Of a stretch of 64,000 nt of DNA, positions 1 to 9,884 are shown piece after piece. Both the position numbers and the translations under genes were made by a program. This DNA comes from Acidobacteriota bacterium (GTDB lineage: Bacteria; Acidobacteriota; Blastocatellia; Pyrinomonadales; Pyrinomonadaceae): positions 38,909 to 102,908 of the forward strand of contig JAFDVJ010000064.1 of NCBI GenBank assembly GCA_018269075.1, in the 5' to 3' direction. Below the pieces are notes generated by a model. The model ran no database searches and had not been told where the DNA came from. It worked only from the letters and a program-made list of their open reading frames with translations. Numbering within the stretch: position 1 is the first letter of the stretch; each line of letters opens with the position of its first letter.

Positions 1-1591
1 CCCATCAGGATGCCGCCCGAAATCTCGGTGCCGCCGGAATAATTGATGATCGGGAGCTCCGAGCTGCCGACCGTTTCGAAGAGCCACCACCACGGCGCGG
101 GGTTCCACGGCTCGCCGGTCGAGGCGAACGCGCGCAAATGCGAGAGGTCGTGTCTTTTCGGGAGATCGTCGCCCTTCGCCGCCAATGCGCGCACCAGCGT
201 CGGCGAGATGCCGAGGATCTCGACCTGATGCCGCGCGCAGAATTCCCACATTCGATCGGCGTGCGGGTAGTCGGGCGCGCCGTCGTAAAGACAAACGGTC
301 GCGCCGTTGATGAGCGCGCCGTAGATCAGCCACGGGCCCATCATCCAGCCGATGTCGGTGACCCACGAAATCCGCGTGCCTGCGCCGACGTCGGTCCCGA
401 ACGCCATATCCTGCGCCGCCTTGATCGGAAACCCGCAGTGCGTGTGCGCGATGCCTTTCGGTTTGCCGGTCGTGCCGGAAGTGTAAAGAATGATCAGCGG
501 GTCTTCGGCCGCGGTCGGCTCGACGCCCGCGAGCCGGTCGAGATTTTCCGCGCCGGATTGCAGCAGCAACTGCCACGAGGAGGCTCTGCACTTAAAGCCG
601 GTCGGCGTGCTTTTGACGTCGTAAACCCCGAACGAAACAGCGCCGAAGCCGGCTCCTCGCGTATTCTGCTCCATCTCTCGGCGGATTTTCTCGATCACTT
701 CGCGCGGCACGTTGTCCCGTTCCATCTGCTCGAAAAAATGGGCCTGTCGTTTTTCGCTTTCCGCGCGCTGTTTTTCGATGAAGTCGGCTCTTTCCGCGTC
801 CGTCATCCCGGCGAGCCGCGCCCGCATCTGCTCTATTTGCTCGCGCGCCTGCCGCTCCAATTCTTCGCGGTCGGGGACACGTTTTTTGTGTTGGACGATA
901 TAAAGCCTTTCGAGCGTCGGGCATTCCGTGGCGGCTTCGGCGGCGACTTGACACGCCTCGACGGGCTTCCCGCGCCGCGGAAAGCTGCGAATCGTGAACA
1001 GCGCCTTCGCGCCGACCGCCTGCATCCGGCTCGCGATCGCGTCGACGCCGTAGCCCGAAAAGACCGGGACGGCAATCGCGCCGATCCGGGCGAGCGCGAT
1101 CAGCAGAACGACGGTTTCGGGGATCATCGGCAGGTGAATCCCGATCGCGTCGCCCTTTCCGAAGCCTTCGGCGCGCAGGCCGGCCGCGCAGAGCCTGACC
1201 TGTTCGAGCAATTCGGCGTAAGACAGGGTTTCGGTGAGCCCGTCCTCGCCTTCCCAGATCACCGCCGGCCGGTCTTTCGTTTCCGGGTTTTCCGCCCAGC
1301 GGTCGACGCACATTTCCGAGATGTTGAGGCCGCCGCCCGCGCACCACGTCGCCCATTCGATGCCGCGCGAGGTGTCGAGCAGCTTTTCGTAGGGCGGGTC
1401 GAAGCGGATGTCGAGAAATTTCAAAACCTCGCCGGTAAAGCCTTCGACGTCCTCGATCGAGCGGCGGTAAAGCTCGTCGAAATCGGCCGCGCCGGTTTGG
1501 CGCATAAACTCGGTCAAACGGGCGCGCTCGACGACTTCCGGCGAAGGCGTCCACGCAACCGGCTGCTGTTCGAAAGGGTTCGGCTCGTTCA
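1..1591 (-). CDS. Acyl-CoA/acetyl-CoA synthetase-like AMP-binding enzyme, partial
   Basis: Start codon is the ATG read leftwards from 1591; the frame stays open to the window edge, so about 530 residues are present and the C-terminal part is missing. The adenylation P-loop [11 protein letters not shown] lies at about residues 370-380 and the A5-type motif (NYSGGTE) is near the visible end. The N-terminal part resembles acetyl/propionyl/acetoacetyl-CoA synthetases ([12 protein letters not shown] segment, then [10 protein letters not shown]). Such enzymes activate a carboxylic acid to an acyl-adenylate and then the CoA thioester in the cytoplasm. Odd: about residues 237-310 form a charged, Glu/Arg/Gln-rich, probably coiled-coil insertion before the P-loop that ordinary family members lack. 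The substrate cannot be told from this part. A tandem-repeat hairpin lies directly upstream. Confidence 0.85.
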
Positions 1592-1602
1592 TAGTTTTTT
1601 CG

Positions 1603-1731
1603 GAGTCTTGAGTCCTGAGTCTGAAGTCTTGAGTCCTCGCGGCGGCGGCTCTCTTTTATCGGTCGCCGGCATCGAAATGCTTCCGCCATCATCAATCGAC
1701 TTAAGACTTAAGACTCAGGACTCAGGACTTT
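1603..1731. repeat. Inverted arms of 7-bp tandem unit (AGTCTTG family)
   Basis: The left arm (1603-1638) repeats variants of AGTCTTG/AGTCCTG and the right arm (1698-1731) repeats the complement AGACTTA/GGACTCA. The arms could pair into a long stem over about 60 nt of loop. The same family occurs near 14170, 23985, 37290, 37805, 62530 and 62805. Confidence 0.85.
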
Positions 1732-1752
1732 AACTTCAAGTCAAAGCTTAAC

Positions 1753-1785
1753 AAAAAAGACGAGTTCGTTGAACTCGTCTTTTTC
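1753..1785 (-). terminator. Rho-independent terminator
   Basis: Perfect stem AGACGAGTTC / GAACTCGTCT with a 3-nt loop and A and T runs on both sides, so it can act in both directions. It lies just past the stop of the small secreted gene 1815-2183 and most likely terminates that gene. Confidence 0.85.
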
Positions 1786-1814
1786 GATTATGCGGGGAGA
1801 GGACGGCTTTTTTA

Positions 1815-2183
1815 TTACAGCCGCCGGCGCGGATAAGAGCGGTCGCGGCGGTAGTTCTGGCGATCGTGTTTCTGGCGCCAGATGCTCCGGCTCGAACGGT
1901 TCAGACGCCGCTGCAAGGCATAACGCTCGCGCCACGTCAGGCGGCCGCCCGAACGGCGGTAGCGCGACTCGGCGCGGCGGATCTGATACTGCCGTCTTTC
2001 GAGCCGATAGGCTTCGCGCCGGTTGAGCCGGCCCGTCCGGATGCCCTGATAGATCCGCTGCTGCTGACGGCGTTCGCGGCCGTCGATCGTGCGCGACCCC
2101 GAGCGCCGCTGCGCGGAAGCGTCGACCGCCAGCCCGGCGACGACGAGGAGAGAGGCGAAAACCAAACCGATTATTTTCTTCAT
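1815..2183 (-). CDS. Small secreted Arg-rich protein, unknown function
   Basis: 122 residues. A clear N-terminal signal peptide ends near DASAQ at about residue 25. The mature part is very basic (many RR and RRQ) and holds two related segments of the pattern ERRQQxRIxxGxxxGxLxxxExxRLxxxQ followed by LTWRERYALQRRLNRSSRxI. This looks like an exported, helical, Arg-rich protein. Proteins of this kind recur in Acidobacteriota and Bacteroidota, with no function known to me. It is a single gene with its own terminator at 1753-1785. Confidence 0.75.
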   Translation of the reverse strand: MKKIIGLVFASLLVVAGLAVDASAQRRSGSRTIDGRERRQQQRIYQGIRTGRLNRREAYRLERRQYQIRRAESRYRRSGGRLTWRERYALQRRLNRSSRSIWRQKHDRQNYRRDRSYPRRRL

Positions 2184-2461
2184 AATTTTTTACTCCTTGT
2201 TCTTCAAACTAACCCTTCCGTAAGAATGAGACGGCCGAATCCGGCAAAGGGTTGATCGCTTTTTTCCCGACGGTTCGTCGGCGCGCCCGGCCGTTCGGCA
2301 TAAGTACAGGCAAAATAAAGTGTTGAAGAAACCGGCGCAAATTTATTATGATATTTAAAGGGAAACCTGCTTGCCGCCCAATCCGAAAGCGAAAGCCTTC
2401 GGGTCTTCTCCGATAAAAAATCAAACCGAAACCGATCGATCCCCGTTCGCCGCGATAATTT

Positions 2462-3370
2462 ATGAAATACTGCCCCGCTTGCCGCAGTCAATACACCGAC
2501 CCGACGCTTCGTTTCTGCCTCCAGGACGGCTCGGTGCTGCAAACGCCCGAGCTCAAACAGAGCCAGATCGACACGGTCGCCTTCAGCAATCCGGCGACCG
2601 CGCCGCACATCCGGCTGACCGAAGAGATGAATCTCTACGCGCCGCCCGCGCCGGAGCCCGCGCCCGCCGCCGCGCCCGTGCCGCCGCCCGTTCAGCATCC
2701 GGAGCCGCCGTCGATGCCGACCGCCGTCCCGCCGTGGGAAACCAACAAAAACGGCGCGCCGGCGCGGCTCTGGCTGACCGTCGGGCCGGTCCTGCTGGCC
2801 GTCGCGGCGGCCGCGTTCGGCGGCTGGTATTATTTCAAAAATCAGGAAAAACGGCCCGCCCAGTCCGAAAACCTCGCCGTCGTCTCGACGCCCGCGGCCG
2901 CGCCGTCGCCGTCCGCCGAGCCTTCGAAACCGGCGACCAAGGGCGGCTGGACCGAGTCCGATTCGCCGGCGAACGCCGGTTCGGAAGACGCCAAAAAAGA
3001 GATCGCCGCGCTCGTCGAATCGTGGCGCAAGGCGGCCGAAGCGCGTAAAGTAACGGATTATCTCGGCCATTACGCCGACAAGATCGATTATTTCGACAAG
3101 GAAACGGCGACGCCGGCCGACGTCCGCGCCGAGATGCAGAAGGTTTTCGACAAATACAAAAGCGTCGAGGTCACGCTGACCGACGTCCGCGTCGCGGTCA
3201 ACGCCGACGACACCGCGGCGACGGCCGTTTTCGATAAAGAATGGTCGTATGAGACCGATAAGGATCTCAGCGAGGGTAAGGCGCATACGCGGCTCCAGTT
3301 CGAGAAGAAAGGTACGGAATGGAAGATCGTCGGCGAAACCTACCAGCGCGTTTACTATATGGAAAATTAA
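2462..3370 (+). CDS. Zinc-ribbon, single-TM protein with NTF2-like C-terminal domain
   Basis: 302 residues. The N-terminus carries a one-sided zinc ribbon (CPAC...LRFCLQDG, residues 4-22) of the sort common in Acidobacteriota sensor-like membrane proteins. A Pro/Ala-rich linker follows, then one transmembrane helix (about residues 105-122), a second low-complexity linker, and a C-terminal domain of about 120 residues (EIAALVESWRKAAEARKVTDY... to WKIVGETYQRVYY) that reads as a SnoaL/NTF2-like cone. The C-terminal domain probably lies outside the membrane. No catalytic residues are evident; a ligand-binding or structural role is inferred. The 168-residue membrane protein follows 18 bp downstream and may be co-transcribed. 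Confidence 0.8.
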   Translation: MKYCPACRSQYTDPTLRFCLQDGSVLQTPELKQSQIDTVAFSNPATAPHIRLTEEMNLYAPPAPEPAPAAAPVPPPVQHPEPPSMPTAVPPWETNKNGAPARLWLTVGPVLLAVAAAAFGGWYYFKNQEKRPAQSENLAVVSTPAAAPSPSAEPSKPATKGGWTESDSPANAGSEDAKKEIAALVESWRKAAEARKVTDYLGHYADKIDYFDKETATPADVRAEMQKVFDKYKSVEVTLTDVRVAVNADDTAATAVFDKEWSYETDKDLSEGKAHTRLQFEKKGTEWKIVGETYQRVYYMEN

Positions 3371-3388
3371 GCGGGAGCGAACGGATCG

Positions 3389-3895
3389 ATGAGGGGGACG
3401 ACATTCGAAAAGCGGGTTGCGCGGGCCGTCGACGCGTTTTTCGCCGAAGAAGACGACGGCGAAACTTCGCTGACGCGCGCGGGCGAAACGGCGCTGCTCA
3501 GAACCGAAACGGCCGCCCGGATCGATGCGAAAGGCGCGCTGTTGGTGAAGATCCTCAAGCGCGGTTTTCTCTTTTTTCCGGGCGCGCTTTATCTTTTCTT
3601 TTTCACGTTCACGGTGCTCGCGTTCGATTTTCTGCGGACGCCGTTCGCGATTATCGCGATGCTGATCGGCTCTTTTCTGACGATCTTCGGGCTCGGCAGT
3701 CTGAAGAACCCGAAGCATCTCGTGATTCCGGCGTCGATCGTTTCCGTCGCGGCGGTCGCCTTCGCGATTTTCGCGAGCGTCGGCGGGCTGAAGTTCGTGT
3801 TCGAATACGGCGTTTATTTCTTCCCGCTCGCTTTGGTCGCGCCGGTGCTCGCGCGGAACCTCGTCGACCGGACGGACCGCGCGCCGGAAAATTGA
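3389..3895 (+). CDS. Membrane protein of unknown function
   Basis: 168 residues. The first 50 residues are polar and charged (FEKRVARAVDAFFAEEDDGE...). Four hydrophobic segments follow, at about residues 52-75, 80-100, 105-125 and 130-150, and the protein ends in a short charged tail. I do not recognise the family. It starts 18 bp after the zinc-ribbon/NTF2 gene, suggesting an operon. Confidence 0.65.
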   Translation: MRGTTFEKRVARAVDAFFAEEDDGETSLTRAGETALLRTETAARIDAKGALLVKILKRGFLFFPGALYLFFFTFTVLAFDFLRTPFAIIAMLIGSFLTIFGLGSLKNPKHLVIPASIVSVAAVAFAIFASVGGLKFVFEYGVYFFPLALVAPVLARNLVDRTDRAPEN

Positions 3896-4026
3896 ATTCG
3901 CAAAAAAACGTTTCGGCGGCCGCGATTTTGTGATTTCAAACAAATTGAGGCAGAATTTTAGAACACAAAGTTTTTGAGCGCAGTTTCATCTTAAGCTTTG
4001 CGGCGCGAAAACGCCGGGAAGAATTT

Positions 4027-4815
4027 ATGGCCGAACTACCTGTCGACATCAAGCTGCCCGCCAATCTGTTCGCCGGCCGGACCGCGATCGTCACCGGCGC
4101 GTCGCGCGGCGTCGGGCGGGCGACCGCGCTCAGGCTCGCCGAAGCCGGCGCGAACGTCGTCGTCAATTATCTCAAAGAAGAGGAAAAAGCGAACAACGTC
4201 GTCGCGCTCTGCAAGGAAAAGGGCCGGGACGCGGTCGCCGTTCAGGGCGACGTTTCCGAATGGCAGGCCGCGCATAATCTGGCCCACGCGGCGCTCGACA
4301 AGTTCGGCCGGATCGACCTGCTCGTCCTCAACGCCGGCATCTGGGAAGGCGCGCCGATCGAGGAGATGTCGGAAGAGACGTGGAACAAGGTCATCAACAC
4401 CAATCTCAAGGCCGCGTGGGCGATGACCAAGGCCTGCGTGCCGGCGATGAAGCGGCAGGAATCCGGCGCGATCGTGCTCGTCTCGTCGACCGCCGGCCAG
4501 CGCGGCGAGGCCAATTATTCCAACTACGCCGCGTCGAAGGGCGGCCAGATCAGCTTTACGAAGGCGCTCGCCGCCGAGCTCTGCCCGAAGATCCGCGTCA
4601 ACGCGGTCGCGCCCGGCTGGATCGAAACCGCGATGGTGCGGCCGGTTTTTAAGGACGAAAACTACAGGCAGCAGGTCTTGAACTCGATCCCGCTCAAACG
4701 GATGGCGCTGACCGACGACGTCGCGCTCTCGATCTGTTTTCTGCTCTCCGACTGGTCGCGCCACATCACCGGCGAGATTCTCAACATCAACGGCGGCGCG
4801 GTCCTCTGCGGGTAA
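4027..4815 (+). CDS. SDR-family oxidoreductase (FabG-like 3-oxoacyl-ACP reductase family)
   Basis: 262 residues, the usual size for a classical short-chain dehydrogenase. Visible motifs: the nucleotide-binding TGASRGVG at residues 23-30, LNAG at 101-104, catalytic Ser154, Tyr167 and Lys171 (YAASK), and the C-terminal INGGAVLCG typical of FabG-like enzymes. It should reduce or oxidise a carbonyl/hydroxyl with NAD(P)H in the cytoplasm. The substrate is not determined, and the gene is not beside other fatty-acid genes, so it is safer to call it FabG-like than FabG. Confidence 0.9.
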   Translation: MAELPVDIKLPANLFAGRTAIVTGASRGVGRATALRLAEAGANVVVNYLKEEEKANNVVALCKEKGRDAVAVQGDVSEWQAAHNLAHAALDKFGRIDLLVLNAGIWEGAPIEEMSEETWNKVINTNLKAAWAMTKACVPAMKRQESGAIVLVSSTAGQRGEANYSNYAASKGGQISFTKALAAELCPKIRVNAVAPGWIETAMVRPVFKDENYRQQVLNSIPLKRMALTDDVALSICFLLSDWSRHITGEILNINGGAVLCG

Positions 4816-4880
4816 GAAAATTACGAATCGCAAATTTTCCGAAGCATTTCCTTGATAAACCCCACGCACCGAAAAACCGT

Positions 4881-5137
4881 CCGCGTACATACGCAACCGC
4901 CCCGTGTGCATTCGAAGCCGCCCACCTTACACACGCATCCGCCCCGCGTACATTTGAATCCGCCCCGCGTACATTTGAATCCGCCCCGCGTACATACGCA
5001 ACCGCCCACCTTACATGCGTCTCCGCCCCGCGTACATACGCAACCGCCCCGCGTACATTCGTCCCCGCCCCGCGTACACATGCATCCGCCCCGCGTACAT
5101 AAGCACCCGCCCCGCGTACATACGCAACCGCCCCGGC
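4881..5137. repeat. 21-bp tandem array, 12 units
   Basis: Twelve head-to-tail units of 21 bp. Each has a fixed 15-nt part (CCGCCCCGCGTACAT, replaced twice by the variant CCGCCCACCTTACAT/C) and 6 variable bases (ACGCAA, TTGAAT, TCGTCC, ATGCAT, AAGCAC and so on). Because 21 is a multiple of 3, frames stay open across it and translate as heptads, which is not evidence of coding. It sits between the SDR gene and the GH16-like gene. Confidence 0.9.
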
Positions 5138-5319
5138 TTCGAACGAACGATCGATTAACCCGGAAAACGGCCGCACCGTGTTTGTCGAAACCCGTTTCTC
5201 CGATCGGGCCGTTCGCGGTTTGTCGTTTAAGCTCGCGGTTTGCGGCGCGGCCCGCGAAGGCTCAAGAAAATTCGGGAAATACCGATATGATTCAGTGTTT
5301 ATAAAAACACGTAACTCTT

Positions 5320-6027
5320 ATGAATCATCTATCGAAGGCATTCCTGATGCTCGGCTTCGGTCTTTTTCTGGCCGTCGCGGCCGAGGCGAAAACGCTGATT
5401 TTTTCGGGGTTCGAATGGACCGTGCGCGGCAGCGGCTACGGCGCGCCGGGTAAGAATTACTGGCGCAGCGACAACGTCTGGCTCGACGAGCTCGGCCGGC
5501 TCCATCTCGCGATCCGCAAGATCGACGGCAAATGGACCTGCGCCGAGCTTTCGACGACCAGAAAATTTCTCTACGGCAAATATTCGTTCAAGGTCATCGG
5601 CCGGCTCGACCAACTCGACCGCAACGTCGTCCTCGGGCTCTTCAACTACCCGGTCGAGCCCGCCAAACAGGGCCTCGGCGAGATCGACATCGAGTTCGCC
5701 CGCTGGGGCAATCCCGGCACCGGGAACGGGAATTTCACGGTCTGGTCGGACAAGGTCGCGGGGCGATCCGTGACGAAGAGCTTTCCGTTCGACCTGACCG
5801 GCACCTACACCCGGCACGATTTCACCCGGACGGCGCAGAGCGTTTTCTTTCAATCGTTTTACGGCCACACCGAAAAGAACGAGATCTTTCGCTGGAACTA
5901 CACGGGAACCGACGTTTCGGCGACGCCGATGCCGATCTATCTCAATTTCTGGCTCTTTCGCGGGCTCGCGCCGAGCGACGGGCGGGATGCCGAGATCGTC
6001 GTCAGCGAGGTGAGCTATCTGCCCTGA
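5320..6027 (+). CDS. Secreted GH16-like beta-glucanase-fold protein
   Basis: 235 residues with an N-terminal signal peptide (residues 1-23, cleavage near AEAK). The GH16 catalytic signature is present as GEIDIEFARWG, with Glu121, Asp123 and Glu125 in the ExDxxE positions. The surrounding beta-sandwich segments (LYGKYSFKVIGRL, FTRTAQSVFFQSF, IYLNFWLF) match the family. Predicted to act outside the cytoplasm on a beta-1,3/1,4-glucan or related polysaccharide. It stands alone, downstream of the 21-bp array. Confidence 0.8.
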   Translation: MNHLSKAFLMLGFGLFLAVAAEAKTLIFSGFEWTVRGSGYGAPGKNYWRSDNVWLDELGRLHLAIRKIDGKWTCAELSTTRKFLYGKYSFKVIGRLDQLDRNVVLGLFNYPVEPAKQGLGEIDIEFARWGNPGTGNGNFTVWSDKVAGRSVTKSFPFDLTGTYTRHDFTRTAQSVFFQSFYGHTEKNEIFRWNYTGTDVSATPMPIYLNFWLFRGLAPSDGRDAEIVVSEVSYLP

Positions 6028-6141
6028 GACGAAGCGAAGTTACGGCCGGCGCATCGGGCCTAATTTATCTGATTAAATAATTTCATTCGCGAAATCCGCC
6101 CTCAAACAGGCGTTTCGGAGTAAAATGTTCGCGGGAAAATT

Positions 6142-7206
<1,065 letters not shown>

Positions 7207-8439
7207 AAACGCGGCGGCAAATTATTTCGTTCTTATGTGTTCCAGATGACAAACGGCCGCGGTTTCCGGTGCTAACCTGATGATTACGGTCAGCGATGAT
7301 CGTACGAACATTTCGATTATATTTTTACTGAACTCGGGTCTTGTCGGCGGGCGTCCTCCGGCGGGGCCCGAAACTTTTTGCAAGCTTCGATAGCGGCGGT
7401 TTCGATTTCAACGCGAAGGCGCGAAGGCGCGAAGACGCGAAGATATTTTCGGGAAAATATTTCGTCAATGAAAAGGCTCGTCTGTTCGGAAAATTTTACG
7501 CCGTCGAAAACAAACCAATAAATCCCTGCGTCTGCGCGTCTTCGCGTTAAACCCGAAATCATAGGGAAAGCCGTGACCGGCCGCGAGCACGCCCCGGAGC
7601 AAGAAAACGTGAATTCGACGTAAGAATCGGCGACGGACGGAGCGCCGGCATCTCGGCCGGCAAACGCCGCGCCAGCGGCGTCAACCCGCTTCATATCCCT
7701 TAATATCTTTGAAAATGAAGCGCTGTTTGCGTTTTTCAAACGCATTGCCGGCAAGATGCCGGCGTTCCGTCCTTATGTCGAACTCAGGTAAGAAAAGGCC
7801 GCGTTCCTCGTCGAACGCGTATTTGTTGCGCGAATTTTTCGGCGTTTCGATGACGACGTTCAGATCGCGCCCGTTTCGGCGTCGAACGGAGCGAGCTTTT
7901 CGTAAATGTTCGGCGGATGCTTTTTTATGGTTTTTCGGCGGCGGGCGGCTTGGTTCCGGTTTGTGAATCTTTTTTCAAACGCCCGCTTGACAAACTTCTT
8001 TCGTCGGTTTAGTTTAAGCATTTCGCGCTGTCTGTCGGGCAGCCGACGGTTTTTTGGCAAATCGAGGTAGAGGCGCGGTTTTCATCAGTAGCCGGCGCGG
8101 AAGAGTTTTGAAGGCTCGTCCGACGCGCGCGGCGAAAGGGGCGAACCGCCGAAATCCGTCCCGGCGGCTTCAACGCGGGCGGGTTGGTTGTAACGGCTAA
8201 ATCCGTTAAACTGTCGGCGAGCTTTCGCCGGCGCGCTACGACTGTTCCGAAAAGATTCTTTTCCCGAAAAGAAAGGCCGGTCGTGCGTTTTCCGCGGCCG
8301 GCTTTTTTGTTTTTTAACGCCAGGCCGCAAAGCCGCGAAGCCGCGAAAGATATTGATGTTTTCCCCGGCTCGGGACGGCCCGTAAAACCCTTTGCGCTTT
8401 TGCGTCTTCGCGCCTTTGCGTTAAAAACGGACGATTGTT
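7207..8439. other. Gene-poor 1.2-kb stretch with two repeat pairs
   Basis: No convincing gene was found. It contains an inverted pair of 8-bp units (GCGAAGGC family) with arms at about 7408-7442 and 7526-7551, and a second pair at about 8316-8349 and 8393-8426 just before the aspartate kinase start. A terminator-like stem lies at about 8274-8317. The remaining open frames are short and lack signals. Confidence 0.6.
8274..8317 (+). terminator. Possible terminator in the gene-poor stretch
   Basis: GGCCG ... CGGCC stem followed by GGC and a TTTTTTGTTTTTT run. No gene ends immediately upstream, so it may end an unrecognised short transcript or be fortuitous. Confidence 0.4.
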
Positions 8440-9810
8440 ATGAGTGAAATCAAACCAACGGTTATGAAGTTCGGCGGCACGAGCGTGCAGGACGCCGCCG
8501 CGTTCGCGCGCGTCGCCGAGATCGTCGCGGGCGAGGGCGAAAACGCGCCGGTCGTCGTCACGTCGGCGATGTCGAAGGTGACGGACGCGCTGCTTGCCGC
8601 GTTCGAGCTCGCCAAAAAGGGCGAGGTCGAAAACGCCGTCCTCTCGCTCGAACCGCATTTCGAGCGGCACCGCGCGGTCGCCCGCGAGCTGCTCGGCGAA
8701 GCGCACCGGAGGCTTTTCGCCGTCGAGATGGAGTTCGCCGAAAAAGAGCTCGCCGATCTGCTGATGCGCGTGTCGCGCCGGAGCCTGCCGCTCTCGATGC
8801 TCAAGGACGCGATCGTCTCCTACGGCGAGCAGCTCTCGTCGCGCCTGCTGACCTTCGTCTGCCAGTCGAAAAATCTGAACGCGCGCCACGCCGACGCGCG
8901 CCGGCTGATCGTCACCGACGACGAGTACGGCTCGGCCGCGCCCGTCTGGGACGAAACCGAAAAACTGATCCGTCTGGAATTGCGGCATCTGATCGAGGCC
9001 GGCGAGATTCCGGTGATGGGCGGTTTCATCGCTGCCAGCCGGAGCGGCGAGACGACGACGCTCGGGCGCGGCGGTTCGGATTATTCGGCGGCGCTCGTCG
9101 GCGCGGCGCTCGACGCCCGCGAGATCCAGATCTGGACGGACGTGACCGGCGTCCTGACGTCGGACCCGCGGATCTGTCCCGAAGCGCGAACTTTAAAAAC
9201 ACTTTCCTACGAAGAAGCCGCCGAGCTCGCCTATTTCGGCGCGAAGGTGCTGCATCCGAAAACGATCCAGCCGGCCGTCGATCTGCGGATTCCGGTCCGC
9301 GTCTGCAACTCGCACCGGCCGGCCGAACGCGGGACGATGATCCTGCCGTCGGCGCAGACGACGACCCGTCTCGTCAAATCGATCGCCTACAAAAAAGGCA
9401 TCACGATCCTCCATATCAGCTCGGCGCGGATGCTCGGCGCGTACGGCTTTATGAGCGCGATCTTTCAGATCTTCGAGCGCCACCGGACGGTGATCGACGT
9501 CGTCACGACCTCGGAAGTCTCGGTTTCCCTGACGCTCGACAATACCGATTCGCTCGAAGCGGTCGTCAGGGATCTCCAGCGGATCGCGTCGGTCGAGATC
9601 GAACGCGACCAGGCCGTCGTCTGCGTCGTCGGCTCGGGCCTGCGCGACACGGCGGGCGTCGCCGGGCGGATCTTCACGGCGATCCGCGATTTCAACATCT
9701 CGCTCATCTCGCACGGCGCGTCGAGCGTCAATATGACGTTCGTCGTCGAAGAAACGGTCGTCAAAGACGTCATCAAACGCCTCCACGACGAGTTTTTCAG
9801 CGCCGATTAA
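8440..9810 (+). CDS. lysC: Aspartate kinase (monofunctional, AK III type)
   Basis: 456 residues, matching monofunctional LysC-type enzymes. It starts with the kinase signature KFGGTS (residues 10-15), contains a GRGGSDYSAAL nucleotide-binding segment, and has two C-terminal ACT domains (from about residue 310), which normally sense lysine. It phosphorylates aspartate, the first step to lysine, threonine and methionine. The dap genes lie 11-22 kb downstream on the same strand rather than next to it. An 8-bp-unit repeat arm ends about 12 bp before the ATG. A strong terminator follows at 9834-9866. Confidence 0.95.
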   Translation: MSEIKPTVMKFGGTSVQDAAAFARVAEIVAGEGENAPVVVTSAMSKVTDALLAAFELAKKGEVENAVLSLEPHFERHRAVARELLGEAHRRLFAVEMEFAEKELADLLMRVSRRSLPLSMLKDAIVSYGEQLSSRLLTFVCQSKNLNARHADARRLIVTDDEYGSAAPVWDETEKLIRLELRHLIEAGEIPVMGGFIAASRSGETTTLGRGGSDYSAALVGAALDAREIQIWTDVTGVLTSDPRICPEARTLKTLSYEEAAELAYFGAKVLHPKTIQPAVDLRIPVRVCNSHRPAERGTMILPSAQTTTRLVKSIAYKKGITILHISSARMLGAYGFMSAIFQIFERHRTVIDVVTTSEVSVSLTLDNTDSLEAVVRDLQRIASVEIERDQAVVCVVGSGLRDTAGVAGRIFTAIRDFNISLISHGASSVNMTFVVEETVVKDVIKRLHDEFFSAD

Positions 9811-9833
9811 TCCGGATTTCCGGAGAAATTTCA

Positions 9834-9866
9834 AAGCCCCGGCTGGGTAATCGGCCGGGGCTTTTT
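9834..9866 (+). terminator. Terminator of the aspartate kinase gene
   Basis: Stem AAGCCCCGGC / GCCGGGGCTT with a 9-nt loop and a T run, 23 bp after the lysC stop. It also separates lysC from the convergent gene that ends at 9885. Confidence 0.85.
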
Positions 9867-9884
9867 CATCGAGAGCCGGACGAA

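Noticed and set aside
138..1733. Long plus-strand open frame opposite the acyl-CoA synthetase
   Set aside because: It is the complement of a clear AMP-binding enzyme; no motif, and the open frame follows from high-GC codon structure.
4881..5137. CRISPR array
   Set aside because: Repeat plus variable part is only 21 bp and the variable 6-mers recur; no cas genes.
4852..5304. Heptad-repeat protein (RVHTQPP units) over the 21-bp array
   Set aside because: A 21-bp period keeps any stop-free frame open on both strands; no start signal, and the reading ends outside the array without sense.
7317..7754. 145-residue minus-strand frame
   Set aside because: Crosses the 8-bp-unit repeats and has no domain, signal or ribosome site.
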